Source: Pandoraea terrae
GTDB lineage: Bacteria; Pseudomonadota; Gammaproteobacteria; Burkholderiales; Burkholderiaceae
Length of the DNA: 64,000 bases
Assembly: GCF_902459695.1 (NCBI RefSeq)
Contig: NZ_CABPRZ010000015.1
Span: 1 to 64,000 of the forward strand
Direction of reading: 5' to 3'
Shown one piece after another: positions 54,423 to 63,955 of the stretch. Below the pieces are notes generated by a model. The model was not told the origin of the DNA and searched no databases. It was given only the letters and a program-made list of their open reading frames with translations. The position numbers and the translations under genes are program-made. Each line of letters opens with the position of its first letter. The first letter of the stretch is position 1.

Positions 54423-55657
54423 ACATGGACCAACAACGACTGAACGTTCACGTCGCGAAGGCACAACCTTCCGCAACCTATCGCATGATGGACCGCGTGG
54501 CGACGCGCCGTGCATCGGGCGTCAAGATCATCTCACTCAGCGCCGGCGAACCGGACTTCGACACCCCCGCGCATGTTTGCGACGCAGCGGTCGCAGCGAT
54601 TCGGGCGGGGCATACCCGTTATACGCAGGTCGCCGGCATGCGTGCACTTCGCGAGGCTGTGGCCGCGAAGTTTCAGCGCGAGAATGGTCTGAACGTTGGC
54701 TGGCAGGATACGCTTGTCTGCAGCGGCGGCAAGCAGGTGATTTACAACGCGCTGGCGGCAACCCTTAACGAAGGAGATGAGGTCATCGTGCCGGCACCAT
54801 ACTGGGTGAGCTACCCGGAGATGGTTCAGTTGTGTGGCGCCAGGCCGATCATCGTTGCCTGCGGCAGCGACAGCGGCTTCAAACTGACGCCGCAGGCATT
54901 GGCAGGCGCCATCGGACCCCGCACGCGTTGGGTGATCCTGAACTCGCCGTCCAACCCGACGGGGGCGGTCTATACCCGTGGGGAACTTGCGGAACTCGCT
55001 GAGGTGTTGCTTGCCCATCCGCACGTACTCGTACTGTCGGATGATATCTACGAACACCTGATCTTCGACGGGGCTACGTACCACACGATTGCACAGGTCG
55101 AGCCGCGTCTGACGTCGCGTACGCTGACCATGAACGGCGTGTCCAAGGCGTATGCGATGACGGGATGGCGTATTGGCTTCGGCACGGGGCCGCGCTGGTT
55201 GCTCGATGCGATGGAGAAACTCCAGGGGCAGCAGACCTCAGGCGCCAGTTCGATTTCACAGTATGCGGCGTTGGCCGCTCTCACTGGGCCACAGCAATTC
55301 ATCAGCGAGTCGCGAGAGGTGTTCGAGAAGCGGCGAGATCTGATGGTGCAATGGCTGAATGAAACGCCGGGACTCACATGCGCAACGCCGGGTGGCGCAT
55401 TCTATGCGTTTGCATCGTGCGCGGGCCTGATCGGGTGCACCACGCCGGCGGGTACGCTATTGAAAACGGACGAAGACGTGGCGGGCGCACTGTTGGATGA
55501 AGCCAATGTCGCCGTGGTGCAGGGGAGTGCGTTTGGCCTGGCCCCCTACATTCGTATTGCTTATGCGCTGGACGACGAGGCATTGGTGCAAGCGTGCCGC
55601 GCGATCAAGCGCTTCTGCAAGTCGCTTTCCGGAGAACATTATGTCAACGCGCAGTGA
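54419..55657 (+). CDS. Class I PLP aminotransferase (aspartate-aminotransferase-like)
   Basis: A 412-residue fold-type I aminotransferase with 'LSAGEPDFDTPAHVCDAA', 'ILNSPSNPTGAVY', 'LSDDIYEHLIFDG' and the PLP lysine K243 in 'MNGVSKAYAMTGWRIGFG'. It is related to the aminotransferase at 25847. The start overlaps the RraA stop (ATGA), with an alternative ATG at 54425. Encoded directly after two RraA enzymes, it probably makes the 2-oxo acid they cleave. Confidence 0.92.
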   Translation: MNMDQQRLNVHVAKAQPSATYRMMDRVATRRASGVKIISLSAGEPDFDTPAHVCDAAVAAIRAGHTRYTQVAGMRALREAVAAKFQRENGLNVGWQDTLVCSGGKQVIYNALAATLNEGDEVIVPAPYWVSYPEMVQLCGARPIIVACGSDSGFKLTPQALAGAIGPRTRWVILNSPSNPTGAVYTRGELAELAEVLLAHPHVLVLSDDIYEHLIFDGATYHTIAQVEPRLTSRTLTMNGVSKAYAMTGWRIGFGTGPRWLLDAMEKLQGQQTSGASSISQYAALAALTGPQQFISESREVFEKRRDLMVQWLNETPGLTCATPGGAFYAFASCAGLIGCTTPAGTLLKTDEDVAGALLDEANVAVVQGSAFGLAPYIRIAYALDDEALVQACRAIKRFCKSLSGEHYVNAQ

Positions 55658-56459
55658 GACCACAAAGGAAGTCCTGGCACTGAATGTGCAAGGCATCGAG
55701 CTTGAAGTCGCGACAATTCGTCGTGCAGGGGAATTGCCACCGATCGTTTTCCTGCACGGGTTCGGATCGACCAAAGAAGATTACGCCGATATTGCCCACC
55801 ATCCCGCGTTCGCCGGACGCGCCTTTATTGCATACGATGCACCGGGTTGTGGCGCAACATCGTGCGGCGATCTGTCGAGGGTCTCGATCCCTTTCCTCGT
55901 GGAGACGGCGAAGGCCGTGCTTGGTCGTCTAGCCATCGAAAGATTCCATCTAGTCGGGCATTCGATGGGAGGGCTCACGGCGCTTATGCTGGCTCATGAA
56001 GCGCCGGGCGATGTGCTGAGCTTCATTGACATCGAGGGCAACGTCGCCCCCGAAGATTGTTTTCTTAGCCGGCAGGCGATCGACTATTCGTCTGCCACTG
56101 CTGAAGGATTCCTCCACGACTTCATCGAACGAACGTGGCATTTGCCCTTCTATTCGTGTCCACTCTATGCGTCGAGTCTTCAACATAAGGTAAGAGCTGA
56201 GGCCGTGCGCGGGATCTTCACATCCATGGTTGCGTTGTCCGACGATGGGGATTTGATGACGAAATTTCTGTCACTGCCGTTCCCGCGAATGTTCATGTAC
56301 GGGGAGCAGAACGCTTCTCTATCGTATTTGCGACGCTTGCGGGCCAATGGCGTCACGCTGGCAGAGATTCCGCACAGCGGGCATTTCCCGATGTACTCGA
56401 ACCCTGTCGAAATGTGGGAGCGTATAGCGGCGTTCCTCCCGGTTGCGCCAAGCGCTTGA
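55641..56459 (+). CDS. Alpha/beta-fold hydrolase
   Basis: A 272-residue hydrolase from the ATG at 55641 (CGGAGA upstream), overlapping the aminotransferase 3' end by 17 bp. The oxyanion 'FLHGFGSTKEDY', nucleophile S108 in 'LVGHSMGGLTALML' and catalytic histidine in 'IPHSGHFPMYSNP' are visible. It may hydrolyse an ester, lactone or amide to free the amino acid used by the aminotransferase, or open a lactone formed from the 4-hydroxy acid. This is inferred from position only. Confidence 0.85.
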   Translation: MSTRSETTKEVLALNVQGIELEVATIRRAGELPPIVFLHGFGSTKEDYADIAHHPAFAGRAFIAYDAPGCGATSCGDLSRVSIPFLVETAKAVLGRLAIERFHLVGHSMGGLTALMLAHEAPGDVLSFIDIEGNVAPEDCFLSRQAIDYSSATAEGFLHDFIERTWHLPFYSCPLYASSLQHKVRAEAVRGIFTSMVALSDDGDLMTKFLSLPFPRMFMYGEQNASLSYLRRLRANGVTLAEIPHSGHFPMYSNPVEMWERIAAFLPVAPSA

Positions 56460-56532
56460 ACGTGATTGTTGTCAAGGTCAAATGTTCTGGGCAGGGTGTC
56501 GTCGGCGCCAAAGGCGAAGAACGAATCCTGCC

Positions 56533-59475
56533 TCACCCGGTGTTGCGTAGACCTGCGGCGATTCCGTTGATGGTCAGGTGAATCCCCCGTTTCACGTCTG
56601 GGTGGTTGTCCCCCGAGCGATGTCGTCTGATCAGTTCAACCTGAAGATGATTGAGCGGATCGAGATAGGGGAAGCGGTTCCTTATCGAACGGGCAAGAAG
56701 TGGATTGTCGGCAAGACGCTCGGTACAACCGGTGATGATGGAAAGCGCATGCGTCGTGCGTTTCCATTCTTCGACAATCCGTTGGAAGGCGTGCTCGCGC
56801 CCTGGGTCGTCCGGCGCAAGCCGTGCGTACCGCGAAGCCACCGCGAGGTCCGTCTTTGCGAGAACCATATCCATATTGGACAGCAGGTTCGAAAAAAGCG
56901 GCCATTCCGCGTGCATTGCCCGCAATTCGGCGAGCCGATGATTGCGATCGGATGCGTCGGGTGCCGCGTCGAGATACGTGCAGACGGCACTACCGAATCC
57001 GTACCAGCCGGTCAGAAGCAGTCGGCATTGGCCCCACGAAAATCCCCAGGGGATTGCACGCAGGTCCTCGATCCGGCGGTTTGCCGTGTCCTGGAGTTTT
57101 CGCGAAGCGGGGCGGCTGCCCAGATTCAGTTCTGCGATCTCCGAAATGGGCGTCGTCGAGAAGAAGTATTCCTTAAACCCCAGTGTTTCGTAGACCAGGG
57201 AACGATAGCTCTCCAGCGACGCGTCGGACAGCTTTTGCAATACGCCCTCGAATGCAGGCAATTGCTTGGGCACGCCCATGTCAGGTTTCAACGATGCTTC
57301 GAGCGTGGCAGCGACAACCGCCTCAAGATTTCGTCGACCGATTTCCGAGTTTCCGAACTTGCTTGCAATCACTTCGCCTTGCACCGTGAGGCGGATCTGA
57401 CCCGCAACCGTGCCGGGTGGTTGGGACAGGATGGCCTGATAGGTTGGGCCACCACCTCGTCCGACCGTGCCGCCGCGACCGTGGAACAATCGAAGCCGGA
57501 TATTTTTCGCTTTGAACAACGCCACCAGGGCGAGCTCAGCCCGATAAAGTTCCCAGTTCGATGCAAGAAATCCACCGTCCTTGTTGCTATCCGAGTAGCC
57601 GAGCATGACTTCCTGCTCGTTCGCCTGGTGCATTATCAGGTCGCGTACCCCTGGCGCCGCGAGGAAATCATCCATGATGTTCGCCGCGTTGAGCAGATCG
57701 GAGATCGTTTCGAACAGAGGGATGACCATCAGGGTATTCCGGGCGCCTGACGGCAGGTTGCCCAGCGGCCCTTGAAGCAGCCCCGTTTCACGTTGAAGCA
57801 GCAGGACCTCAAGGAGATCGCTGACGCTTTCCGTATGCGAGATAACGTAATTGCGGATGGCATCGGTTCCGAACTTACCGCGTATCGACCGCGCGGTATC
57901 CAGCACGTCAAGCTCGCTTGTCGTCAGGTCGGAATAGGTTTCGTACCGCGTGCGCAACAGGCGTGGCTGCGCCAGCTAAGAGAGCAGAAGACGGCATTTC
58001 TGCGTTTCAGTAAGCACGGCATATTCGCTTTCCACGCCGGCTTTCGCCAGCAGCTCCGCCACCACGTGCTCGTGGACATCCGAGCTTTGCCGCAGGTCGA
58101 CACTCGCCAGATGAAAGCCGAATGCTTCGGCTGCACGTATGAGCGGCGCAAGTCTGGGGGCGACAAGGCTCGCACCGTGATGGGCCGCCAGGGAGTTGGC
58201 CAGGACATCTAGGTCCGAAACAAAATCACGTGCACGACGGTATGCGCTAGCGCCCTCATGCCGCCTGCGAGCGTGCACGACGCCAACGCCGAGACGCACG
58301 TCCGCGCTTGCCACCAAGCGGGCGTAAATGCCAATCAGTGCTCGCCTGTAGAGCTCGTCGGCGCGATGCGGCGACGTATCCGGAGACAATTCGGCAAGCG
58401 CTTTCAAGGCGTCACTGGCGCCCACAAGCAAACTTGATACCGAAAGTTCTGCGCCAAGTTGATGCACCTCTTCCAGATAGTGATCAAATATCACAGACGC
58501 TTGGCGCGTGACGGCATGCTCGAGTGTGTGTGCCGTTACGTTGGGATTGCCGTCCCGGTCGCCGCCGATCCAGCTTCCCATCTGGAGGAAGGGAGGCAAC
58601 CGTGCCGGGTGGCCGAGTCCATCAAGCGAGACCTCCAAGTCTGCATACAACGCCGGCACTTCCTTCAGGAAGGTCGTGCGATAGTAAGAAAGCGCGTTCT
58701 CGATTTCATCTGCGACGGTCAAGCGCGCATCGCGCAACATTCGGGTTTGCCAAAGCGACGTGACTCTTGCGCGTAGCATCGCCTCGTTCTCGGAACGTTC
58801 GCGCAAGGTCAGTTCCCTGTCGCGCTCGGCAAGGAGTTCGGCGATTCCGTATTGCGCGTCGAGCACGCTTTTGCGTTGCACTTCCGTGGGATGCGCTGTC
58901 AGGACCGGAACGACATGCGCAGTTCCGAAGAACCCGACAAGTCTTTCGGTGTCTTCAGACCCGGGGGTATCACCAAGCACTTGCTGCAACGCATATGCAA
59001 TCGTTCCAGCTTGGGGAGGCGATCCTGTAAGTGCATGAATTCGCCGCCGGCGGTTGTGATGGCGGTCTTCGGCGATATTTGCGAGATGGGAGAAGTAACT
59101 GAACGCTCGCACGACACACACCGTTTGTGCTGGCGTCAGGTCCCGCAGTTGAGCATCGAGACCCGCAAGTGCTGTTGCATCGTTGTCTCGCCGAAACCTG
59201 ACTGCAGCTTTGCGGATTGCCTCGACAATGTCAAAGACCGCATCGCCTTCCTGTTCGCGGATCACTTCGCCCAACAAACGGCCCAACAAGCGGATGTCTT
59301 CAAACAAGGGGCGGTCCTTATCCTCTGCGATCTCCGGGAGGTCAGGTGTCGCAGGCTGAGTCATGCCCAAAGCCCCGCTCGCTGACGGCGGCTTCGCAGC
59401 ATGGCCAGTGGCAGATCTGGAGATCAAGGAAGATGATTCGAAGTTGGGCGATGGATTCGAGGTTTCAGGCTGCAT
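56533..59475 (-). pseudogene. ppc: Phosphoenolpyruvate carboxylase interrupted by one in-frame amber codon
   Basis: Two collinear minus-strand segments in the same frame make a 980-codon PEP carboxylase. The N-terminal 499 codons hold 'VPVLTAHPTEVQRKSVLD' with catalytic H195. A TAG at 57976-57978 then replaces a sense codon, and the frame continues at once with '[14 protein letters not shown]'. The C-terminal 480 codons hold '[15 protein letters not shown]', '[20 protein letters not shown]' and the terminal 'RNTG'. Homologues usually have E at that point, so a single GAG-to-TAG change explains it. The enzyme makes oxaloacetate from PEP. Nothing else is damaged, so the mutation is recent, a sequencing error, or suppressed. 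Confidence 0.9.
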
Positions 59476-60125
59476 ATCGTTACCGTGATGTTCGGCAGAG
59501 ATTTCGCGATTGGGCGATGAGGGCGTCTATCGATTCTCGACGTTGGCGTTGACTTTACCGCGTGGGCAACGGTGGTCGGAAATACGAGATGTCACTGCCG
59601 GGTATAGGTTGGGCCTATATCAGTTGGCGGCATACTGTCCGGTCGAGACCCAACCTGCAAGCGGTTTGGCATTCGCGGACGCGATAATCGACGGATCATC
59701 AAGCATGCTTTCCTAGCCGGAAAGGTGCGGGGACGGTAGCCTCAGGGCTGTCCCGGGGCTGTTGGCCGGGCCTTGGGCCGTAGTCTCGCGGCAGACGGCT
59801 CGAAGAGGAACAGAGGGCACGTCAGCTGGAGCGCAAAGCTGCAGACCGCGAGAGTGGTCCGTCAGTCGCAGTATGCTTGACGCTGCTGACGTCCACCAGC
59901 GCTGCTGAATTCATTGACGGTCAAACGCTTAAGAGCGTCCAGCGCATGCGCTAGGCGTTGTGGCGGGTCAATATTCCTGATGTTTTCATATGGTATACCA
60001 AGACTTGAAATAGTATAATATTGCCATAACCCCTTTTGGCCAAGACGTGTCGTCCAAGGCGCACGCCAATCGGCTGACCCAGGCGTATGCGCCGGCTGTC
60101 TCCATTGCTGCACTGAACTGAAAGA
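59476..60125. other. Intergenic region with a GntR-type palindrome at 59991-60000
   Basis: No convincing gene in ~650 bp; short frames lack ribosome-binding sites and recognisable content. TGGTATACCA (59991-60000) is a perfect 10-bp palindrome ~125 bp upstream of the GntR start, within AT-rich, promoter-like sequence. FadR/FCD-type GntR proteins commonly bind palindromes with a GTATAC centre. Confidence 0.5.
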
Positions 60126-60797
60126 ATGTTCGTTACGCCTACTGAGAACAAATCACTCTCCACCGCAGAGCGCGCTTACGAAGAGATTCGCAAGCAGATC
60201 TTGTCCGGACAACTGTCTGAGGGTTCCCCTATTCGCCAGGACGACATCGCCGCGCAACTCGGCGTGAGTAAAATTCCAGTGCGAGAGGCGTTGATGCGGT
60301 TGCAGTCCGAAGGATGGGTTTCGCTCAAGCGTAATGTTGGCGCCATCGTTTCTCCTCTGACCGTGAGCGACTGCGTCGAGATGCTGGACATGCGAATCGC
60401 CCTCGAGTGTCGTGCCCTTGAGCTTGCCGTGCCGAACATGGCGCCTAGCGATTTGGCGCTGGCAGAGCAATTGCTTGAGCGTTACGCGAAGGCGGATACA
60501 CCACAGGCTTGGAGCGATCTGAATCTGGCGTTTCACCAGTGCCTGTACTCTCCCGCGAATCGCCCCAAGCTGGTGGCCACCGCGCAGGCGGCTCAGGAAC
60601 GCATGGGGCGCTTCCTTCGCCTGCACGTGTCAATGGATGCAGAACACCAACGCTCAGCCGACGAACATCTGGCGATTCATCAAGCCTGCGTTGCGGGCGA
60701 CACGAAGACCGCTGTTCGTCTGTTGCGCAAGCATCTCGAGCAAACCCAGCGTGAGGTGATGGCCTATTTTCGCGCAAGCGGAAACCCTCCCGCCTGA
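60126..60797 (+). CDS. GntR-family transcriptional regulator, FCD (FadR-like) type
   Basis: A 223-residue regulator. An N-terminal winged HTH (residues ~12-78; 'IRQDDIAAQLGVSKIPVREA') is followed by an all-helical FCD domain with the usual metal/ligand residues D131 and H137 ('DLNLAFHQCLY'), H181 and H203. Such proteins are usually repressors released by an organic or amino acid. GTATAC palindromes lie upstream of its own gene (59991) and at 60990, suggesting autoregulation and control of the downstream genes. Confidence 0.92.
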   Translation: MFVTPTENKSLSTAERAYEEIRKQILSGQLSEGSPIRQDDIAAQLGVSKIPVREALMRLQSEGWVSLKRNVGAIVSPLTVSDCVEMLDMRIALECRALELAVPNMAPSDLALAEQLLERYAKADTPQAWSDLNLAFHQCLYSPANRPKLVATAQAAQERMGRFLRLHVSMDAEHQRSADEHLAIHQACVAGDTKTAVRLLRKHLEQTQREVMAYFRASGNPPA

Positions 60798-60810
60798 TCA
60801 ACATCGCCCC

Positions 60811-60906
60811 TCAGTTCCGGACGTCGCGCCTCGTCAGATCTGCGACGTACTCGGCATTATGCGCGTGAGTGCGGCCGGAGGAGAGTTCAACTTTCACGAT
60901 CGGCAT
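60811..60906 (-). pseudogene. 4-oxalocrotonate tautomerase N-terminal remnant
   Basis: The minus strand carries ATG preceded by AAAGGAG and encodes 31 residues starting 'MPIVKVELSSGRT', with the catalytic Pro after Met and the Arg of 'GRT' typical of the 4-OT family. Full-length members are ~60 residues, so the C-terminal half is missing after 'AEYVADLTR'. The open frame continues upstream to an ATG at 60981 without recognisable content. Confidence 0.5.
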
Positions 60907-60989
60907 TCCTCGACTCCTTTCATATTGCGGGGGATCCACCCGTGCTTCCCAAATGTGCGCCAGCTTCGTCTGTATTTCCATCGACTAAA

Positions 60990-60999
60990 TCGTATACGA
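60990..60999. promoter_or_regulatory. Candidate GntR operator TCGTATACGA
   Basis: A perfect 10-bp palindrome with the same GTATAC centre as the site at 59991-60000. It lies between the tautomerase remnant (minus strand) and the FAD-oxidoreductase remnant (plus strand). Confidence 0.45.
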
Positions 61000-61297
61000 A
61001 AATAATAAATAATATACGTAATGTTTTTTGATCGCGTATAGTTCACCTGTGGGCGTCAAGCCGCCGCCCGTCGGTCGACATGTGCAATATGGGCGTGATC
61101 AGTGCAAAGGATCACGCAGATGCATTTCTGACGCTTCAGTCCGGCCAAATCGCGAAATTGGCGAATTGAGAGGCTGATGCACCGGCCGCAGACGCTCAGC
61201 CACGCGCCCGGTCATCAGGCCGGGCTTGCCTGTTGTCAAGGGGGCGAAGGTGTCGTGCTCCCATCCCGATGCGATGGTTTTGGTAGGGAGTTCCGTC

Positions 61298-61675
61298 ATG
61301 AAAGCAGACTTGGTTGTTGTAGGTGGGGGCTTGATCGGATCGAGCATTGCGCTGTATTCGCTGCGCGCGCGCAATGCGGCGAAGGTTGTGGTGATCGAGC
61401 CCGACCCGACCTACAGCCTGGCGTCCACGCCGCGCTCGTCTGGCGGATTTCGGCGACTGTTTTCGCGCCCGGAGAACATCCAGATGTCGCAGTACAGCAT
61501 CGAGTTCTTCAAGAACTGGGAAGACGAGGTGTCCGTTGACGGCTATGCGCCGGCCGTCGGGCGTGCGATGACCGAGCTCATCCACCACGGCAAGTATCAG
61601 ACGCTGGACTTGTCGAACATGAGTTATCAGCGCGTCATCGACAACAAGGCATATCTGGAGCAGGGCATCACCTGA
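61298..61675 (+). pseudogene. FAD-dependent oxidoreductase with large in-frame internal deletion
   Basis: From the ATG at 61298 the first ~80 residues are a normal DAO-family start: 'DLVVVGGGLIGSSIALYSLR', 'STPRSSGGFRRLFSRPENI'. Directly after 'DGYAPAVG' the sequence becomes the usual C-terminal end of the same family ('MTELIHHGKYQTLDLSNMSY'), then stops at 125 residues. The ~250 central residues with the substrate domain are missing, so no activity is expected. It precedes the dioxygenase and binding-protein genes and may once have oxidised the amino acid handled there. Confidence 0.75.
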
Positions 61676-61790
61676 GCCCCGCATTGCTATGTGGCACACC
61701 TCATCATGTTGTTTTCCGAGGTAGGACTTTCCCTTAATCCACGCAACACCTGGTTGCCAGTTTTCGAAAGATAGATTTATTGTCTTTGCA

Positions 61791-61800
61791 TGTATATACA
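61791..61800. promoter_or_regulatory. Palindrome TGTATATACA upstream of the dioxygenase
   Basis: A perfect 10-bp palindrome 41 bp upstream of the dioxygenase start. It resembles the GTATAC-centred sites but with wider half-site spacing, so assignment to the GntR protein is tentative. Confidence 0.3.
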
Positions 61801-61841
61801 ACTACCGGCGCGCATCTGATCATATCTTTCTGGAGAGCTAT

Positions 61842-62909
61842 ATGTCTGAGTCGAATTGTCTGCAAGGCGCCAGCGCTTGGCGAGGTGTTGAGATGGGTCA
61901 AAACGATCGATGGGTCAAAGAGTTTCCCGCTGTCGTACTGGAGCAGATCGATACAGCGCTCCATACGACCAGGGATCTAGACTGGCGTAAGGTCAATCGT
62001 CAGAACTTCCCGCTGCCCGATGTTGGCGCATTCTTTGACGACGTACGTGAAGAGCTGGAGAACGGCTCCGGTATGGTCAAAATGCGCGGACTGGATGTGA
62101 GTCGTTATGGCCAGGAACAACTTCGTCGTATCTGGTACGGTCTCGGCGCTCACCTCGGCACGCCTATGTTCCAGAACTGTCGCGGCGAAGTCATGCGCGA
62201 AATCAAGGATGAGGGTATGGGCGTCGGCGCCAAGCTTTACGGCGCGACTGTCGATGACTCGGGCAAGCAGTTTCTCTCCTCGGGTGCCCGTACGCTTTCG
62301 CCGGGGCAATTGCGTTTCCACACGGATCGTTGCGACGTTGTGGGGCTGCTATGCGTGCGCCAGGCCTCTGAAGGCGGTGTCAGCAAGCTGGCGAGTAGCG
62401 TCACCGTCTACAACGAGATTCTCAAGCGTCGCCCGGATCTGCACGCCTTGTTGTGCAAACCGATCCCACGCAGCCGGTTCGGCGAAGAAGCGGGCGGCGA
62501 GCACATTGTGTACGATTTGCCGATTTTTGGGGTGCGCGATGGCAAGCTTACGAGTCACTTCTCGCTCACCTACATCGAAAACGGGCAGATGCTGCCGGGC
62601 GTGCGGAGGTTGGCCGAAGCCGAGCATGAGGCGATACGAATGTTGATGGATGTGGCCGAAGAGGAATGCTTCGAGATGCGCTTCGCGCCTGGGGACATTC
62701 AACTGCTGAACAATCACATTGTTTACCACGGTCGCACGGCCTTCAAGGACGACGTGCAAACAGGGCAAGACCGGATGCTCATGCGTCTATGGCTCTCGAT
62801 GCCCAATTCCCGGGTCCTCCCGGAGGACCATGCCGTGCTTTGGGGGGATGTCGGCTCGGGCAAGCCGCATGGCGGCATCGCGCAGCCGGCTATGGCCCCC
62901 TTCGCATAA
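61842..62909 (+). CDS. TauD/TfdA-family Fe(II)/2-oxoglutarate dioxygenase
   Basis: A 355-residue oxygenase with GGAGA before the start. The iron-binding facial triad is H160-x-D162 ('LRFHTDRCD') and H296 ('IVYHGRTAF'). The 2-oxoglutarate-binding arginine is probably among 'QDRMLMRLWLSM'. Such enzymes hydroxylate a substrate using 2-oxoglutarate and O2; subfamilies act on sulfonates, aryloxyacetates, betaines or amino acids. It lies between a dead FAD oxidoreductase and an amino-acid-type binding protein, so an amino-acid derivative is more likely than a sulfonate. The substrate is not determined. Confidence 0.9.
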   Translation: MSESNCLQGASAWRGVEMGQNDRWVKEFPAVVLEQIDTALHTTRDLDWRKVNRQNFPLPDVGAFFDDVREELENGSGMVKMRGLDVSRYGQEQLRRIWYGLGAHLGTPMFQNCRGEVMREIKDEGMGVGAKLYGATVDDSGKQFLSSGARTLSPGQLRFHTDRCDVVGLLCVRQASEGGVSKLASSVTVYNEILKRRPDLHALLCKPIPRSRFGEEAGGEHIVYDLPIFGVRDGKLTSHFSLTYIENGQMLPGVRRLAEAEHEAIRMLMDVAEEECFEMRFAPGDIQLLNNHIVYHGRTAFKDDVQTGQDRMLMRLWLSMPNSRVLPEDHAVLWGDVGSGKPHGGIAQPAMAPFA

Positions 62910-63066
62910 AGGAGGATGTACAGATCGTGAAATGAGATCCATCAGCCGTTCCGAATGAGGCAAGACGAGGCGGGCGACCGGTTCGGCAAGCCACCTCGGC
63001 AGTCCGCCTCAAGTACCGGCTTTCCGACGAAGTTTGATGCAAAACGAAGATACAAGGAGACACCCA

Positions 63067-63942
63067 GTGAAACAGCACGAAAAGAAACGCGCAGGTCGTC
63101 AAATGCCCCGCATGTGCTTGCTGCTCATCCCGCTCTTGCTTGGCGGCTTCTCGGTCGGTGCATCGGCGGCCCCGGATTACGGCAAATGTGAGGTCACCGG
63201 CTCGCGAGGATCTGTCAAGCTCGAGACGGTGGTTCCAGGGGCTCTGTCTGTTCGGCCGGTATTGCCTTCGCCGGGATGGTGGAATGGCGACTCGCCAGAT
63301 ACGATCAGGGATGGTTTCGAGTACTGCATGGCGGCCAACATGGCTTACCGTGCAGGACTCGATCGCGTGATCGTCGTCAATCGTTCCTTTGCGCAGGTCA
63401 TCGCGGGGCAGGCAAAGGGGTTCGACATCGCGCTGAGCGAAATCACAATCACCGACGAGCGCAAAAAGGTCGTGAACTTCACCGAACCCTACTTCAGCTC
63501 TGACCAAGGCATTCTCGTCAAATCGGGCACCAAGGTAGATAAAGACAGCATCAAGAAAATGCGCTTGGGCGTAAAGCAAGGCACCACAATACTCCAATAC
63601 ATCATGGACAACGTGAAGCCAACCGAGCATCCCAAGGTCTATACCGATACCGCCGCCATGTACGCAGCCTTGGCAGCCGGTCAGGTGGACGCCGTGCTCT
63701 ACGACACACCCAATGTGTTGGTAATTGCAAAGCAGTCCAATGGATTGTTCCAGGTTGTCGGGCGCTATGACACCAGCGAGAGGTGGGGAGGGGTTGTCAA
63801 CAAGGACTCTCCGAACATCGCAGAGTTCAACAAGCTCATTGCGGAGATGAAGAAGGACGGAACGTTCGACAGGTTAGCCAGCAAATACTTGGCCCCGAGT
63901 CTCGGAGCGGACCCCACCAAGCTGCCGATTTTCACACCGTGA
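63067..63942 (+). CDS. Amino-acid-type periplasmic substrate-binding protein
   Basis: A 291-residue SBP_bac_3 protein from a GTG at 63067 with AAGGAGA 7 nt upstream; an ATG at 63034 has no such site. The signal peptide has a basic start ('KQHEKKRAGRQMPRM') and is cleaved near 'GASA|AP'. Core motifs: 'FAQVIAGQAKGFDIALSEIT', 'DERKKVVNFTEPYF', 'LGVKQGTTILQYI'. A short reading frame begins 14 bp downstream, probably the first permease gene. It is the third amino-acid-type binding protein in the window and is not close to the other two. Confidence 0.92.
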   Translation: MKQHEKKRAGRQMPRMCLLLIPLLLGGFSVGASAAPDYGKCEVTGSRGSVKLETVVPGALSVRPVLPSPGWWNGDSPDTIRDGFEYCMAANMAYRAGLDRVIVVNRSFAQVIAGQAKGFDIALSEITITDERKKVVNFTEPYFSSDQGILVKSGTKVDKDSIKKMRLGVKQGTTILQYIMDNVKPTEHPKVYTDTAAMYAALAAGQVDAVLYDTPNVLVIAKQSNGLFQVVGRYDTSERWGGVVNKDSPNIAEFNKLIAEMKKDGTFDRLASKYLAPSLGADPTKLPIFTP

Positions 63943-63955
63943 GAGCATTGCGTCC

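Noticed and set aside
56578-57750. 390-codon plus-strand frame opposite PEP carboxylase
   Set aside because: The minus strand holds unmistakable PEP carboxylase motifs; the plus frame has none and is a by-product of codon bias.
56533-59475. Two separate PEP carboxylase-like genes
   Set aside because: Both parts share one frame and are contiguous across a single TAG; neither alone has a complete active site.
61842-62909. Taurine dioxygenase assignment
   Set aside because: The facial triad fits the superfamily, but neighbouring genes are amino-acid-type, not sulfonate-type, so the specific name is not supported.
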